In this document: positions 1-10,412 of the stretch, piece after piece
Layout of the letters: each line of letters begins with the position of its first letter
Position numbering within the stretch: position 1 is the first letter of the stretch
Translations under genes and position numbers: made by a program
Notes under the pieces: model-generated
Database searches by the model: none
Told to the model about the DNA's origin: nothing
Seen by the model: only the letters and a program-made list of their open reading frames with translations
Origin: Phragmites australis
Taxonomy: Eukaryota; Streptophyta; Magnoliopsida; Poales; Poaceae
Reading direction: 5' to 3'
NCBI RefSeq assembly: GCF_958298935.1
Contig: NC_084933.1
Span: forward strand, 7,485,001 to 7,549,000
DNA length: 64,000 bases

Positions 1-378
1 GCACGGGACTCCGTGGAGGCAGCCGGGCTTGGGCGCATGTCCGTGGGTGACCAGTCGCTGGGCAAGGAGACGATAGGCCACATTGCCCTCGAGTTTGCAA
101 AGATCTCCCGGTGCCTCGAGGCCCTTCCTGCCACTGTCCAGGAGCTGGCGACTCGGGAGGGGTGTGCATTGGCCCAAGGAGTGGCCGAGCACTTTCTCGC
201 CTGCTACCGCAGCCGAGTCCCTGCCTTCCCACTGGAGCCAACCCGGCAGGGTGTGGTTGAGGCAGGGGAAGTAGTCGCCCGGGAAGTCGTCCGTGATGTC
301 GCTACCGAGGTGGCGGATGTTTTGTGCTGGAGCTGGGCCCGAGCAGCGATAGCAACAGCGAGCGTGCTCTCCTCCTGA
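1..378 (+). CDS. C-terminal part of antisense ORF of the Tat gypsy element
   Basis: The frame is open from the window edge to a TGA at 376-378, so the true start lies outside; no ATG start is claimed. It runs opposite to the gag-pol genes and lies beyond integrase, where some Tat elements carry an antisense ORF of unknown function. The peptide is Ala/Glu/Arg-rich with a segment reading EHFLACYRSR and a helical, coiled-coil-like character, resembling from memory grass proteins annotated as gypsy-type transposon proteins. It keeps about 125 codons without a stop although the neighbouring pol is full of stops. It could also be a chance frame in GC-rich DNA. Confidence 0.45.
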   Translation, partial: ARDSVEAAGLGRMSVGDQSLGKETIGHIALEFAKISRCLEALPATVQELATREGCALAQGVAEHFLACYRSRVPAFPLEPTRQGVVEAGEVVAREVVRDVATEVADVLCWSWARAAIATASVLSS

Positions 379-2082
379 GCCTGTTGATAGTTAGCGTTTT
401 TGTTTTTTGGAATGTTGTAAATATGGGAGTGATCCCCTCCTGAACGGTTCCTTTTAATATAATAGAAACCACTCTTGGGATTGAAACTCCACTCTGTACT
501 TGTTATTGGTGTTGTTTGCTTTTACTTAATGTCCCGAGAGGCACTGGCCGGGCTGAGCTCGACAGTCTTCCCTCGAGAAGTTAGGTTGCCCTGACCACCC
601 AATGTTCGAGTAGTGGGACCACCCAAGCATCTAGCCCCCGAGCCCTCGCGAGTGCGCAGCTGTTGAGTCAAGAGACACAGACACAAACTTCTTTGCTCGG
701 GAGACAAATCCACCTGGCACGGTACACGCCACGACCAGTGAATTCTTTTCGCCCTGTGAACTCTCAAACAAATAGACCGGAGACAAATCCACCTGGCACG
801 GTACATGCCACGACTAGTGAACGCTTTTCGCCCTGTGACCTCTCAAACAAATAGACCAGGCCGAGCACCGACAGCCCACCCCTGAGGTCTAGGCAGTCCC
901 GACCACTCATGTCAAGCGGTAGGATTACCCGAGAACCCCAGAGGCTCGGTAGTGCTCGGGGTACTACCAAGCCGATCGGGCACCATGGCCACCATAAAGG
1001 ACCTAGGTCAGCCGTCGCCGCCTGTACGGTACACCGACTACTGTCTGTTTTTGTCATTCCGGAAAAGCGAGCATGCGAGCGGGGTTTTGCGCGCAAAGAG
1101 ACTATCTCGCCGAACAGATTAGCATGCGAGGGTCCCAAGGATAACTCGGGAACAATAGTTTATTGCGTATATATGAAAGGAAATTCATATAACTTTAGTA
1201 ACACACCGGGTAGCTGTCAGCCATCCGGTCGACCTATCCAGGAAAGGGTAAATGCCCTGAGCTCGGGGTGCCCGAGAACATGGGTTCCCTTGTGCAGAGC
1301 GCCTAAGCCCCCAGGACATCTTTTTAGCACTCGAGTACTGGAAACCCGGTAATAGAACCTGGGGCCTAGGTGGTCCCGACCACTCATGTCCGAGCGGTAG
1401 GATTGCCCGAGGACCCCAGATGCTCGAGCACTGAGGCCCTTGTAGTCGGGCTGCTTGGCTCTCAAGTATTGATCTGTAAGCCTGAAAAATAGGCAAAGAT
1501 TCTTTGCTTGGTGCTCTGTTAGTGCGGTACTTATTATAGACTACTCTCGTTTTTTACCCGAGACCTCTCGAATACCCGGACCAGCGAAGTGCACAGACAG
1601 AGGTATAACCAAGTGGTCCAATGGTTCGATGGTGCCCCGGGTAGGACTGACCAGATCGAGCATCGACAGCCCGCCCCTGGGGTCTAGGCAGTCCCGATCA
1701 CTCATGTTTGAGCAGTAGGATTACCCGAGAAAGCGAGAGGCTCGGTAGTGCTCGGGGTACTGCCATGCCTCCGGGCACCACAGCCTACCACAATAGACTT
1801 AAGTCAGCAGTCACTGCCTGCACGCATACCGACCGGGATCCCTTTTTATCAACAGGAAAAAAGAGAGAGCGTGTTTTCCTCTCACAAATTGAGCATCTCA
1901 CCAAACAGATTAAACATATGGATTCCAAAGGAAAAACTCGGAATATGAGTAATATGAGTAATATGAGTGTATATTGACAATTTGTACAGAAGTGCTAAGT
2001 TACATGGTTGGTGGCAGCCCCCGGCCAATTTGGGCAGGGGGAACGCCCCTGTCCTGGTTGGCCTGAGCACAAACGTGCCCAC
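379..2082. repeat. Repeat-rich 3' untranslated region of the Tat element
   Basis: No coding domain is visible between the antisense ORF and the integrase stop. The stretch is built from recurring modules. One module of roughly 280 bases occurs at about 884-1172 and again at about 1676-1960, sharing blocks such as GTCTAGGCAGTCCCGA and GAGGCTCGGTAGTGCTCGGG. A partial third copy lies at about 1363-1445. Near its right edge a 9-bp motif (AATATGAGT) is repeated three times at 1942-1968. Such long repeat-bearing regions between pol and the 3' LTR are usual in Tat elements. Confidence 0.6.
702..859. repeat. Two tandem copies of a 79-bp unit
   Basis: The unit beginning AGACAAATCCACCTGGCACG starts at 702 and again at 781 and ends with CAAACAAATAGACC in both copies. 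The copies differ at a handful of positions, mostly transitions. It lies in the non-coding tail of the Tat element. Confidence 0.8.
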
Positions 2083-3110
2083 CTAGGGATAAAACTTGCG
2101 CAGATGCTCGATGTTCCACGCATTTGGGAGAGGCTACCCATCCTCTGTGGCTAGCCAAAATGAGCCGTGTCGCGGGGCACCGGTTACGATGAAAGGGCCT
2201 TCCCACATAGGGGAAAGTTTATTCTTTCCTTCGCGCATCTGGGCGCGTCAGAGAACTAGATCCCAAATCTCGAGTGACCGGGCCCGGATGTGGCGCTGAT
2301 GATAGCGCCGCAGGCTCTGCTAGTATCTGGCGGCTCGGACGGTGGCTCATCGCCAATGCTCCTCCAAGTGATCGACGTCGTCACGTCTTTGTTGTTCCTG
2401 TTCGCCTTCTGAGTAAGCATTCACCCAAGGGGAGCCGAGTGTGAGCTCGGAGGGTAGGACCACCTCGGCGCCGTAAACGAGGAAGAACGGTGTCTCCCTG
2501 GTGGCCCGGCTTGGTGTGGTCTGATTGGCCCATAACACAGCAGGCAGCTCGTCGATCCACCCTTTCCCATGCTTTGCCAGCACGTCGTAGGTCCGGGTTT
2601 TGAGCCCCTTCAGTATCTTGGCATTTGTGCGCTCGACTTGCCCATTGCTCTGAAGATGAGCGACAGAGGCGAAGCAAAGCTTGATTCTGAGGTTCTCGCA
2701 GTATTCCCCGAATAGGGCACTTGTGAACTAGGTGCCATTGTCGGTGATGATTCTGTTCAGGACGCTGAAGCGAATTGTGATACCGCGGATGAATTGAATT
2801 GCCGTGTTCTTGGTAACCTTGACAACTAGGACCGCCTCTGGCCACTTGGTGACCTTGTCGATGGCGACGTAGAGTTACTCATAGCCCCCGATTGCTCTGG
2901 GGAATGGACCCAAGATGTCCAGCCCCTAGACAGCGAAGGGCCAAGACAAGGGGATGGTGTGAAGAGCCTGAGCTGGCTGGTGAATCTGCTTTTTATGGAA
3001 CTGGCACACCCTGCAGTACCGAACCAACTCAAAAGCATCCTGGAGGGCTGTAGGCTAGTAGAAGCCTTGCCGAAAGGCCTTCCTGACCAGTGTGCGAAAC
3101 GATGCATGGC
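2083..3110 (-). pseudogene. Gypsy integrase, main part (decayed)
   Basis: This minus-strand segment continues integrase from the copia insertion point. Visible are the two cysteines of the N-terminal zinc finger (YCRVC), the catalytic-core sequences LDILGPFP and ITDNGT, the SNGQVERTNAKIL segment carrying the catalytic Glu, and a C-terminal stretch (WEGPFIV, NAWNIEHLRKFY) typical of gypsy pol ends. The frame ends at 2083-2085. In-frame stops sit where Trp or Gln is expected, for example after GFY, FAV and NGT, plus one after GYE; these fit C-to-T or G-to-A transitions. The N-terminal part of the zinc finger lies on the other side of the copia element, at about 10413-10450. Confidence 0.85.
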
Positions 3111-3162
3111 CACCGTGTTGGTAATATGCCCTAGAGGCGATCGAGTTTGCGGATTGGATCTG

Positions 3163-3241
3163 CTAATGGGCTTTAATGTTGATTAAAGGACCATTAGGGT
3201 TTAGAGTCATAATGGGCTTTAATGTTGATTAAAGGCCCATT
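3163..3241 (+). promoter_or_regulatory. Duplicated palindrome upstream of LTR TATA box
   Basis: The block AATGGGCTTTAATGTTGATT plus AAAGG(A/C)CCATTA occurs twice, starting at 3165 and 3211 (46-bp spacing). Each copy is nearly self-complementary about the central GTTG, so each can form a stem of about 14-15 pairs. TGGGC/GCCCA cores recur. The position 10-90 bases upstream of TATATAA suggests an enhancer role; that is inference. The same block is present in the 3' LTR. Confidence 0.6.
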
Positions 3242-3250
3242 AGCGTGCTC

Positions 3251-3257
3251 TATATAA
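3251..3257 (+). promoter_or_regulatory. TATA box of copia 5' LTR
   Basis: TATATAA within TGCTCTATATAAG, 135 bases into the LTR. The identical site in the 3' LTR is at 9996-10002. Transcription would start about 30 bases downstream. Confidence 0.75.
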
Positions 3258-3663
3258 GAATAGGCAGGGGCCAAGGCGCATTGAGTTTTTCAGAAACCCT
3301 GGCCGCCTCCTATTCCCGAACTCCCTTCGAAACCCTAGCCGGGCGCGCGGTGCTAGCACACCGGCGCACGGCGATTCCATCCTTATACGTGTGGATACCG
3401 TAGAGGCGCTGCTGCTATTGCAGTGCTGATCTACTCGGGACGTACTCGCGAGTACTCGGAAGGTGCTCGGGACGTGCTCGGGACGAGGTTGACGATCGAC
3501 TACTTGACGCGCACGACTTTGGATTGGTCTGCTCCAACTCTTCTTCCGCTGCACTGCTTGTCAAGTGGTAAAGATTCATGATCCCCTACTCGCATGGCTT
3601 CCTGGTTGAATGCGGTAGAGAAAATTTATTTTGTGCTAGCGTAGCCTACCCGCAACCCTTCAG

Positions 3664-3675
3664 TGGTATCAGAGC
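3664..3675 (+). other. Primer-binding site (initiator Met tRNA)
   Basis: TGGTATCAGAGC lies one base after the 5' LTR end, the standard plant copia primer site complementary to the 3' end of initiator methionine tRNA. Confidence 0.93.
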
Positions 3676-4983
3676 TATCCTGCGTAGTTTTCGATCTGGA
3701 TCAGTCACATATAGAAGATATGTGATAGAAATAGATTAGATCTATTGTTTTTTATCAGTTCATATGATGGATTGATCAATGCACGGTTGGTGAATTAGAG
3801 ATCGGATGAGATGCCAGTCGATGAAACCACATAGCCAAAAAGATTAGCTCGATCTCCCACCTGTTTTTGCGTGCGACTTGCCCCTACCGGCTGGAATCAC
3901 CATCGGGGCTAACTGCGTGCATCGCGACATGGTCGGGAGAACAGCAGATCGAGGTCGTGTGTGCTGTCATCGTTTCTGGAAAAACCTCACGCGATGATCA
4001 ATGGGATTGATCTAATGGAAATTGAGGCATTATGAATGACTCAGAATTGGCTCGATACGATCGATCCGATGAGATTTTCATAGATTGTTGTAATAGATTG
4101 TTGTAATAACATGATCCCATCACGACATTAGAATTCGATTCTACGCTTAACTCATTTTTGCAGAGAATGTTGTGACTGGTATGGCCTTGTGATATGTGAT
4201 GCATGTGTGTAATTTTTCATGGCCTGCGTGTCATGGTTAATTGCAGCCCAAGGCTGTCATGTTATTGTATAACGGCCTGCGTGTCGACTTGTGATGCTTC
4301 TTCTCATGTAATTTATCTAGTGCTATTAGGTGTAATAGACTAGAACAAGATCATGGAGATTTGAAGCATGATGACCCGGAGGACAGGAACCGTGGCGATG
4401 AAGATCACCATGTGAAGGGGCCATACTATGTCACAGTTAATATGATTGCCTGTGATGTTTTTATGTTCCTGTCATACTATTCTTTCATGTTTTATATGTG
4501 GTGGATATGATTTTCATGATAGAGTAGTTTCCCTCAGAAAAATCAAGAGTAATTGATGCCCTTCCAATAGCTGCACCTACAAAGGTTTTGATCATTGTGT
4601 GGTAGGTCTGCCAAAGCAGGGTGCCATCATTTATCTTAACCAGTTAGAGTGGATGTCGGACATCCACACGCATAGTATTGGTTTACTTGATAAAGCTATC
4701 AAAACGGTTTTGGGCTTTGGGGCATGATGTTGGGCGCTGGGGCATTCGATGCCACCCAGCAAACAAGAGTCACATAGGGATGTGATTAGCAAGGCGTTGC
4801 TTACCTACGTCACTAAGTTTCTAGCAGTGATGCCAAAGCTCACAAGAACTTAGTTGAATATGGATCTTGATCCTCTATATGTTGTTAGAGGGAAAACACA
4901 TATAGTGGAGTATCTTTTGTTAAATTGTTTAATAGAAGATTCACATAGGCATAGTGCTGAACCTGCATTTTCTGTTGTAGATC
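3676..4983 (+). other. Untranslated leader of the copia element
   Basis: About 1.3 kb between the primer site and the gag-pol ATG. No ORF of note on the plus strand; the sequence is AT-rich with scattered ATGs. A leader this long with upstream ATGs would hinder simple scanning, so initiation at 4984 may need an internal mechanism or splicing (inference). Confidence 0.6.
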
Positions 4984-7900
4984 ATGGCACCGGCCGCTAG
5001 TAACACTTCCAGTTTTAATTTGCGATCGATTCTTGAAAAAGAGAAGCTTTCTGGAACAAACTTTATTGATTGGTATAGAAATCTGAGAATTGTTCTCAAA
5101 CAAGAGAAAAAGGAATATGTTCTAGAGGTCCCCTATCCTGATGAACCAGCTGATAATGCTCCTGCCGCGGATCGGAGGGCTTATGAGAAGCACACCAACG
5201 ATTCACTGGATGTTAGCTGCCTCATGCTTGCCTGTATGTCCTCTGAGCTTCAGAAGCAATATGAGAACAGGGATGCCCATGATATGATTGTGGGACTCCG
5301 AGGCATGTTTGAGAACCAAGCTCGGGCCGAGAGGTACAACACCTCAAAGTCCTTGTTTGCGTGCAAGTTAACAGAAGGCAGTCCAGTCAGTCCTCATGTG
5401 ATCAAAATGATTGGTTACATTGAAAGCCTGGAAAAACTTGGTTTTCCCCTTAGCCCTGAGTTGGCTACGGATGTAATTCTCCAGCCGCTCCCTGCGAGCT
5501 TCGAGCCGTTCATTTTGAACTTTCATATGAACAGCATGGAGAAAAGCATGGCTGAATTGCATGGGATGCTAAAAACTGCTGAGGAAAGCATTAAGAAGAG
5601 CTCTAGTCATGTGATGATGGTTCAAAAGGATAGCAAGAAGAGAAAGCGCAAGGACAAGGCTAAAACTTCGGATGAGATCTCGAGTTCTAAGCCTAAACCT
5701 GTTGGAAAGCCCAAGGCTAGCCCTGCCGCTTCTGACACTTGCCACCACTGCCATAAGACTGGTCATTGGCGGAGGAACTGCAAATTTTACTTGGAAGAAC
5801 TCAAAAAGAAGAAGGGAAGTAAGACTTCCTCTTCAGGTATAAATGTTATTGAAATTAATCTTGCTACTCGTCCTGATGATTCATGGGTATTTGATACCGG
5901 ATCAATGATTCATACTTGCAAATCGTTGCAGGGACTGAAAAGGACTAGGAAGTGTGCAAGAGGCGAACTGGATGCTCGCGTCGGCAATGGTGCAAAAGTT
6001 GCTGCGTTGGCCGTTGGCGTTTACTCCTTATCGCTACCCTCAGGATTAGTTTTGGAATTAAATAATTGTTATTATATTCCTGCCTTGGGCAAAAACATTA
6101 TCTCTTCTTCATGTTTGGAAGAAGACGGTTATGAATTCATAATAAAGAACAAGTGTTGTTCGATATTTTTGAATGGTATGCTCTATGGTAATTGTCCATT
6201 AGTAAATGGATTATATATATTGGATCTTGAGGATATAACTATCTATAACATTGATACAAAGAAGCCTCGGCTTAATGATTTGAATCCCACTTTTGTTTGG
6301 CATTGTCGATTAGGTCATATAAATGAGAAGCGTATGCAGAAGCTCCATAAAGATGGTCTTCTACATTCATTTGATTTCGAATCATTTGATACATGCGAGT
6401 CTTGTTTACTTGGCAAGATGACTAAGACGTCTTTCACTGGTCGAAGTGAGAGGACAAATGAATTATTGGCCCTAGTACATACAGATGTATGTGGACCGAT
6501 GAGTTCTACAGCTAGAGGTGGTTTTCAGTATTTCATTACTTTCACCGATGACTTTAGTAGATATGGTTACATCTACCTAATGAGGCACAAGTCTGAATCC
6601 TTTGAAAAGTTCAAGGAGTTCCAGAATGAAGTACAAAATCATATAGGCAAGACAATTAAATTTCTGCGATCAGATCGTGGAGGTGAATATTTGAGCCATG
6701 AATTTGGTGATCATCTAAGGCAATGTGGAATCGTTCCACAATTGAATCCACCGGGTACGCCACAATGGAATGGGGTGTCCGAGCGGAGGAACCGAACTTT
6801 GTTAGACATGGTCCGGTCGATGATGAGCCAATCTGATCTTCCATTGTCCTTCTGGGGATACGCTCTAGAAACTGCTGCTTTCACGTTAAACAGGGTTCCA
6901 TCTAAGGCTGTAGAGAGGACACCATATGAGATATGGACCGGGAAGCGTCCCGGATTGTCTTTCCTTAAGATATGGGGTTGTGAGGCTTATGTAAAACGTT
7001 TGTCGTCTGATAAGCTCACTCCCAAATCTGATAAATGCTTCTTTGTGGGGTATCCTAGGGAAACCAAAGGATATTATTTCTATATATGGGAAGAAGGCAA
7101 AGTGTTTGTCGCCCGGAATGGTGTCTTTCTTGAGAAAGAGTTTCTCGCGAAGAGAGTTAGTGGGAGCACGGTGCAACTCGAAGAAATTCGGGAACCACTT
7201 GAAAGTGTTTCAACTCCTATTGAACCACAACTCGGTATGCAAGATGTTGCAGAACCTGTTGTCGAGACACCAGCCCCACGTCAGTCGGAAAGGTTCAGTC
7301 GTGCACCCGAGCGGTTTATGTTCCTAACCACGGGGCAGCGCGACATATTATTGTTGGACAATGATGAACCTAAGACTTACTCGGAAGCAATGGTGGGATC
7401 AGACTCTGAAAAATGGCTTGGAGCCATGAGATCCGAGTTAGAATCCATGAGAGAAAACCAAGTTTGGAACTTGGTCGATCCACCTGATGGTGTGAAAACT
7501 ATCGAGTGTAAATGGGTTTTTAAGAAAAAGATAGACGTTGATGGAAATGTTCACATCTATAAGGCACGATTGGTGGCGAAAGGTTTCAGGCAAATTCAAG
7601 GTGTTGATTATGATGAAACGTTTTCGCCCGTCGCAATGCTAAAGTCTATTCGGATTCTCCTAGCAATTGCTGCATATTTTGACTATGAGATATGGCAAAT
7701 GGATGTCAAAACGGCTTTCCTTAATGGAAACCTAAGTGAGGATGTGTACATGACACAGCCTGAAGGTTTTGTCAATCCGAAAAATGCTGGGAAGATTTGC
7801 AAGCTGCAAAAGTCCATCTATGGACTAAAGCAAGCTTCTCGGAGTTGGAATCTTCGTTTTGATGAAGTGATCAAAGGGTTTGGTTTCATCAAGAATGAAG

Positions 7901-8946
7901 AAGAGCCTTGTGTTTACAAAAGGACTAGTGGGAGCGCACTTGTGTTTCTGGTCTTATATGTGGATGACATATTATTGATCGGAAATAATATTCCAATGCT
8001 CGATGCTGTCAAATCTTCATTACAAAAGAGTTTTTCAATGAAAGATTTAGGAGAGGCAGCATACATATTGGGCATAAAGATCTATAGAGATAGGTCGAAA
8101 AGACTAATCGGATTAAGCCAGAGCACGTACATTGACAAGGTATTGAATCGGTTCAATATGCAAGATTCCAAGAAAGGTTTCTTGCCAATGTCACATGGCA
8201 TCACTCTCAGCAAGAATCAATGTCCTAAGACATCTGATGAGCTCGAGAGGATGAGTGCGATCCCGTATGCTTCTGCTATCGGGTCCATCATGTATGCTAT
8301 GTTTTGTACACGCCCAGATGTCTCCTATGCTCTAAGTGTTACGAGCAGATATCAATCGAACCCAGGTGAATATCACTGGGCTATAGTAAAGAGTATCCTC
8401 AAGTACATGAGAAGAACTAAGGATATGTTCCTAGTCTATGGAGGTGAGGAGGAGCTCGTTGTAAATGGTTACACCGATGCTAGCTTCCAAACCGACAAGG
8501 ACGACTCGAGATCGCAGTCTGGTTTTGTGTTTTGCCTTAATGGAGGTGCGGTGAGTTGGAAGAGTTCCAAGCAAGAAACGGTTCCTGATTCCACGACGGA
8601 GGCCGAGTATATCGCAGCTTCGGAAGCTGCAAAAGAGGCTGTTTGGATCAGAAAATTTGTTTCTGAGTTGGGTGTGGTCCCTAGTGCGTCCAGTCCAATG
8701 GACCTCTATTGTGACAATAGTGGTGCCATTGCACAAGCCAAGGAGCCTAGGTCGCACCAGAAGTCCAAGCACATACTTCGGCGCTATCACCTCATTCGAG
8801 AGATTATTGATAGAGGTGATGTAAAAATATGCAAGGTGCACACGGATTCGAATATTGCTGATCCGTTGACGAAGCCTCTCTCACAGCCCAAGCATGAGGC
8901 ACACTTGAGCTCTATGGGTATTAGATACTTGCGGGATAGACTCTAG
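4984..8946 (+). CDS. Intact copia gag-pol polyprotein, 1320 aa
   Basis: Encodes the capsid protein and enzymes for reverse transcription and integration. In order: capsid region (about 1-230); CCHC zinc knuckle C253-C256-H261-C266; aspartic protease with DTGS at D304; integrase HHCC finger (H440, H445, C471, C474) and catalytic D501, D564, E600 with exact 35-residue D-E spacing; reverse transcriptase with KARLVAKGF, QMDVKTAFLNG and YVDD at 992-995; RNase H with D1165, E1208, D1244 and a C-terminal ADPLTKPL. The order integrase before reverse transcriptase defines copia. Every catalytic residue I checked is present and there is no stop or frameshift, so the copy may be competent. ATG at 4984 follows the leader; no other in-frame start fits better. 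Confidence 0.97.
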   Translation: MAPAASNTSSFNLRSILEKEKLSGTNFIDWYRNLRIVLKQEKKEYVLEVPYPDEPADNAPAADRRAYEKHTNDSLDVSCLMLACMSSELQKQYENRDAHDMIVGLRGMFENQARAERYNTSKSLFACKLTEGSPVSPHVIKMIGYIESLEKLGFPLSPELATDVILQPLPASFEPFILNFHMNSMEKSMAELHGMLKTAEESIKKSSSHVMMVQKDSKKRKRKDKAKTSDEISSSKPKPVGKPKASPAASDTCHHCHKTGHWRRNCKFYLEELKKKKGSKTSSSGINVIEINLATRPDDSWVFDTGSMIHTCKSLQGLKRTRKCARGELDARVGNGAKVAALAVGVYSLSLPSGLVLELNNCYYIPALGKNIISSSCLEEDGYEFIIKNKCCSIFLNGMLYGNCPLVNGLYILDLEDITIYNIDTKKPRLNDLNPTFVWHCRLGHINEKRMQKLHKDGLLHSFDFESFDTCESCLLGKMTKTSFTGRSERTNELLALVHTDVCGPMSSTARGGFQYFITFTDDFSRYGYIYLMRHKSESFEKFKEFQNEVQNHIGKTIKFLRSDRGGEYLSHEFGDHLRQCGIVPQLNPPGTPQWNGVSERRNRTLLDMVRSMMSQSDLPLSFWGYALETAAFTLNRVPSKAVERTPYEIWTGKRPGLSFLKIWGCEAYVKRLSSDKLTPKSDKCFFVGYPRETKGYYFYIWEEGKVFVARNGVFLEKEFLAKRVSGSTVQLEEIREPLESVSTPIEPQLGMQDVAEPVVETPAPRQSERFSRAPERFMFLTTGQRDILLLDNDEPKTYSEAMVGSDSEKWLGAMRSELESMRENQVWNLVDPPDGVKTIECKWVFKKKIDVDGNVHIYKARLVAKGFRQIQGVDYDETFSPVAMLKSIRILLAIAAYFDYEIWQMDVKTAFLNGNLSEDVYMTQPEGFVNPKNAGKICKLQKSIYGLKQASRSWNLRFDEVIKGFGFIKNEEEPCVYKRTSGSALVFLVLYVDDILLIGNNIPMLDAVKSSLQKSFSMKDLGEAAYILGIKIYRDRSKRLIGLSQSTYIDKVLNRFNMQDSKKGFLPMSHGITLSKNQCPKTSDELERMSAIPYASAIGSIMYAMFCTRPDVSYALSVTSRYQSNPGEYHWAIVKSILKYMRRTKDMFLVYGGEEELVVNGYTDASFQTDKDDSRSQSGFVFCLNGGAVSWKSSKQETVPDSTTEAEYIAASEAAKEAVWIRKFVSELGVVPSASSPMDLYCDNSGAIAQAKEPRSHQKSKHILRRYHLIREIIDRGDVKICKVHTDSNIADPLTKPLSQPKHEAHLSSMGIRYLRDRL

Positions 8947-9860
8947 TGCATGTGAGAGAATGTGTTCTGTCTATGCTAATGTACTTTTGGATAATTGTTA
9001 TCTGGTTCCATGAATAATTATCATTTACATTGATCAGCAAGTATGTGACTTGTTTGTGAAACTCTTTGTTTTTATGATGTTATTCTAAATAGTCCCTAAT
9101 CTCATATCATTGTGTGGGACAATAATGATTTATAGATTAGCACATTTGACTGAATGATGATCATGTTTCACGGATCATAGATATGGAGATATCAAATCAG
9201 TAATGTGGACACATGTTAGAGAACATGATGTTGGATAGACCCACCCTGAGATACTGCTGGGATTGTTATTTTTAATGTGCCATCAGTTGTTATCTCAAAT
9301 AGTGTACCTACAGAATCCTTTGACCTGAGATCATCATTGATTCCAGAATGTGTAGTAACACACTTAGGAGCTTCCAAACGCTATTCCGTAACTGGGTAGT
9401 TATAAAGGTTGCTTTCGGGTATGTTATGAAACATGTCGTGGGATGTGAGTGATCAAGATGGAATTTACCCCTCCTAAATAACGGGAGAGATATCTCTGGG
9501 CCCCTCGAGGTAGTTGGATTGGAAAGTGCATGGCCATGCCAATGTGATTAAAGAGTTAATCATGGTGAATCCACTACTTGATCGAGTGAATGGTCGAGCT
9601 ATCACAAGGGTGGCACGAATCTCGCCTTGAGCTTGACTGGTATCGTGTGGTAAAGGGATTGGTGCATGAGTATATCAAGGTTCAGCCGATATGATCTTTG
9701 TGTGCATTCGGGAGTCAATATGTCCTGCTAGGTACCGCTATTGACTTGCAATTCGGAAAAGGGTTTCCGGATAGCGGCCGTTTACACATGAACCTAACGG
9801 GTCACACACTTAAGGGGATGGAATATAAAACTTGTGCTGACTCTAGTGCAAGTGGGAGAT
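8947..9860 (+). other. 3' untranslated region and polypurine tract of copia
   Basis: About 0.9 kb after the gag-pol stop without a plausible gene. It ends in AAGTGGGAGAT directly before the 3' LTR, the expected polypurine tract for plus-strand priming. Confidence 0.75.
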
Positions 9861-10407
9861 TGTTGGTAATATGCCCTAGAGGCGATCGAGTTTGCGGATT
9901 GGATCTGCTAATGGGCTTTAATGTTGATTAAAGGACCATTAGGGTTTAGAGTCATAATGGGCTTTAATGTTGATTAAAGGCCCATTAGCGTGCTCTATAT
10001 AAGAATAGGCAGGGGCCAAGGCACATTGAGTTTTTCAGAAACCCTGGCCGCCTCCTATTCCCGAACTCCCTTCGAAACCCTAGCCGGGCGCGCGGTGCTA
10101 GCACACCGGCGCACGGCGATTCCATCCTTGTACGTGTGGATACCGTAGAGGCGCTGCTGCTATTGCAGTGCTGATCTACTCGGGACGTACTCGCGAGTAC
10201 TCGGAAGGTGCTCGGGACGTGCTCGGGACGAGGTTGACGATCGACTACTTGACACGCACGACTTTGGATTGGTCTGCTCCAACTCTTCTTCCGCTGCACT
10301 GCTCGTCAAGTGGTAACGATTCATGATCCCCTACTCGCATGGCTTCCTGGTTGAATGCGGTAGAGAAAATTTATTTTGTGCTAGCGTAGCCTACCCGCAA
10401 CCCTTCA
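9861..10407 (+). repeat. 3' LTR of the copia element
   Basis: 547 bp, same length as the 5' LTR, with five substitutions and no indels by eye. TATA at 9996-10002. Followed immediately by the CACCG duplication and then gypsy integrase sequence. Confidence 0.97.
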
Positions 10408-10412
10408 CACCG

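Larger units (their letters stand above)
3116..3662 (+). repeat. 5' LTR of the copia element
   Basis: Starts TGTTGG and ends CTTCA; pairs with 9861-10407. It contains a TATA box at 3251-3257, a duplicated palindromic block just upstream of it, and short CTCGGGACG repeats in the downstream part. An antisense ORF of 104 codons here recurs in the other LTR only because the LTR is duplicated. Confidence 0.97.
3116..10407 (+). mobile_element. Complete Ty1/copia LTR retrotransposon
   Basis: Two 547-bp LTRs (3116-3662 and 9861-10407) begin TGTTGG and end CTTCA. They bound a primer site, a 1320-codon gag-pol and a purine tract. The five-base target duplication CACCG is perfect (3111-3115 and 10408-10412). 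I count five differences between the LTRs (four transitions, one transversion), about 0.9%. At the commonly used grass LTR rate of 1.3e-8 per site per year this is roughly 0.35 million years, an estimate only. The insertion lies inside the gypsy integrase coding region. The LTR start (TGTTGGTAATATGCCCTAGA) and gag start resemble the BARE/Angela-type grass copia group from memory. Confidence 0.97.

Noticed and set aside
3240..3554. 104-codon minus-strand ORF, repeated at 9985-10299
   Set aside because: It lies wholly within the copia LTR and recurs only because the LTR is duplicated; it has no family features.
8431..8841. 136-codon minus-strand ORF
   Set aside because: Shadow of the intact copia RNase H coding region on the other strand.
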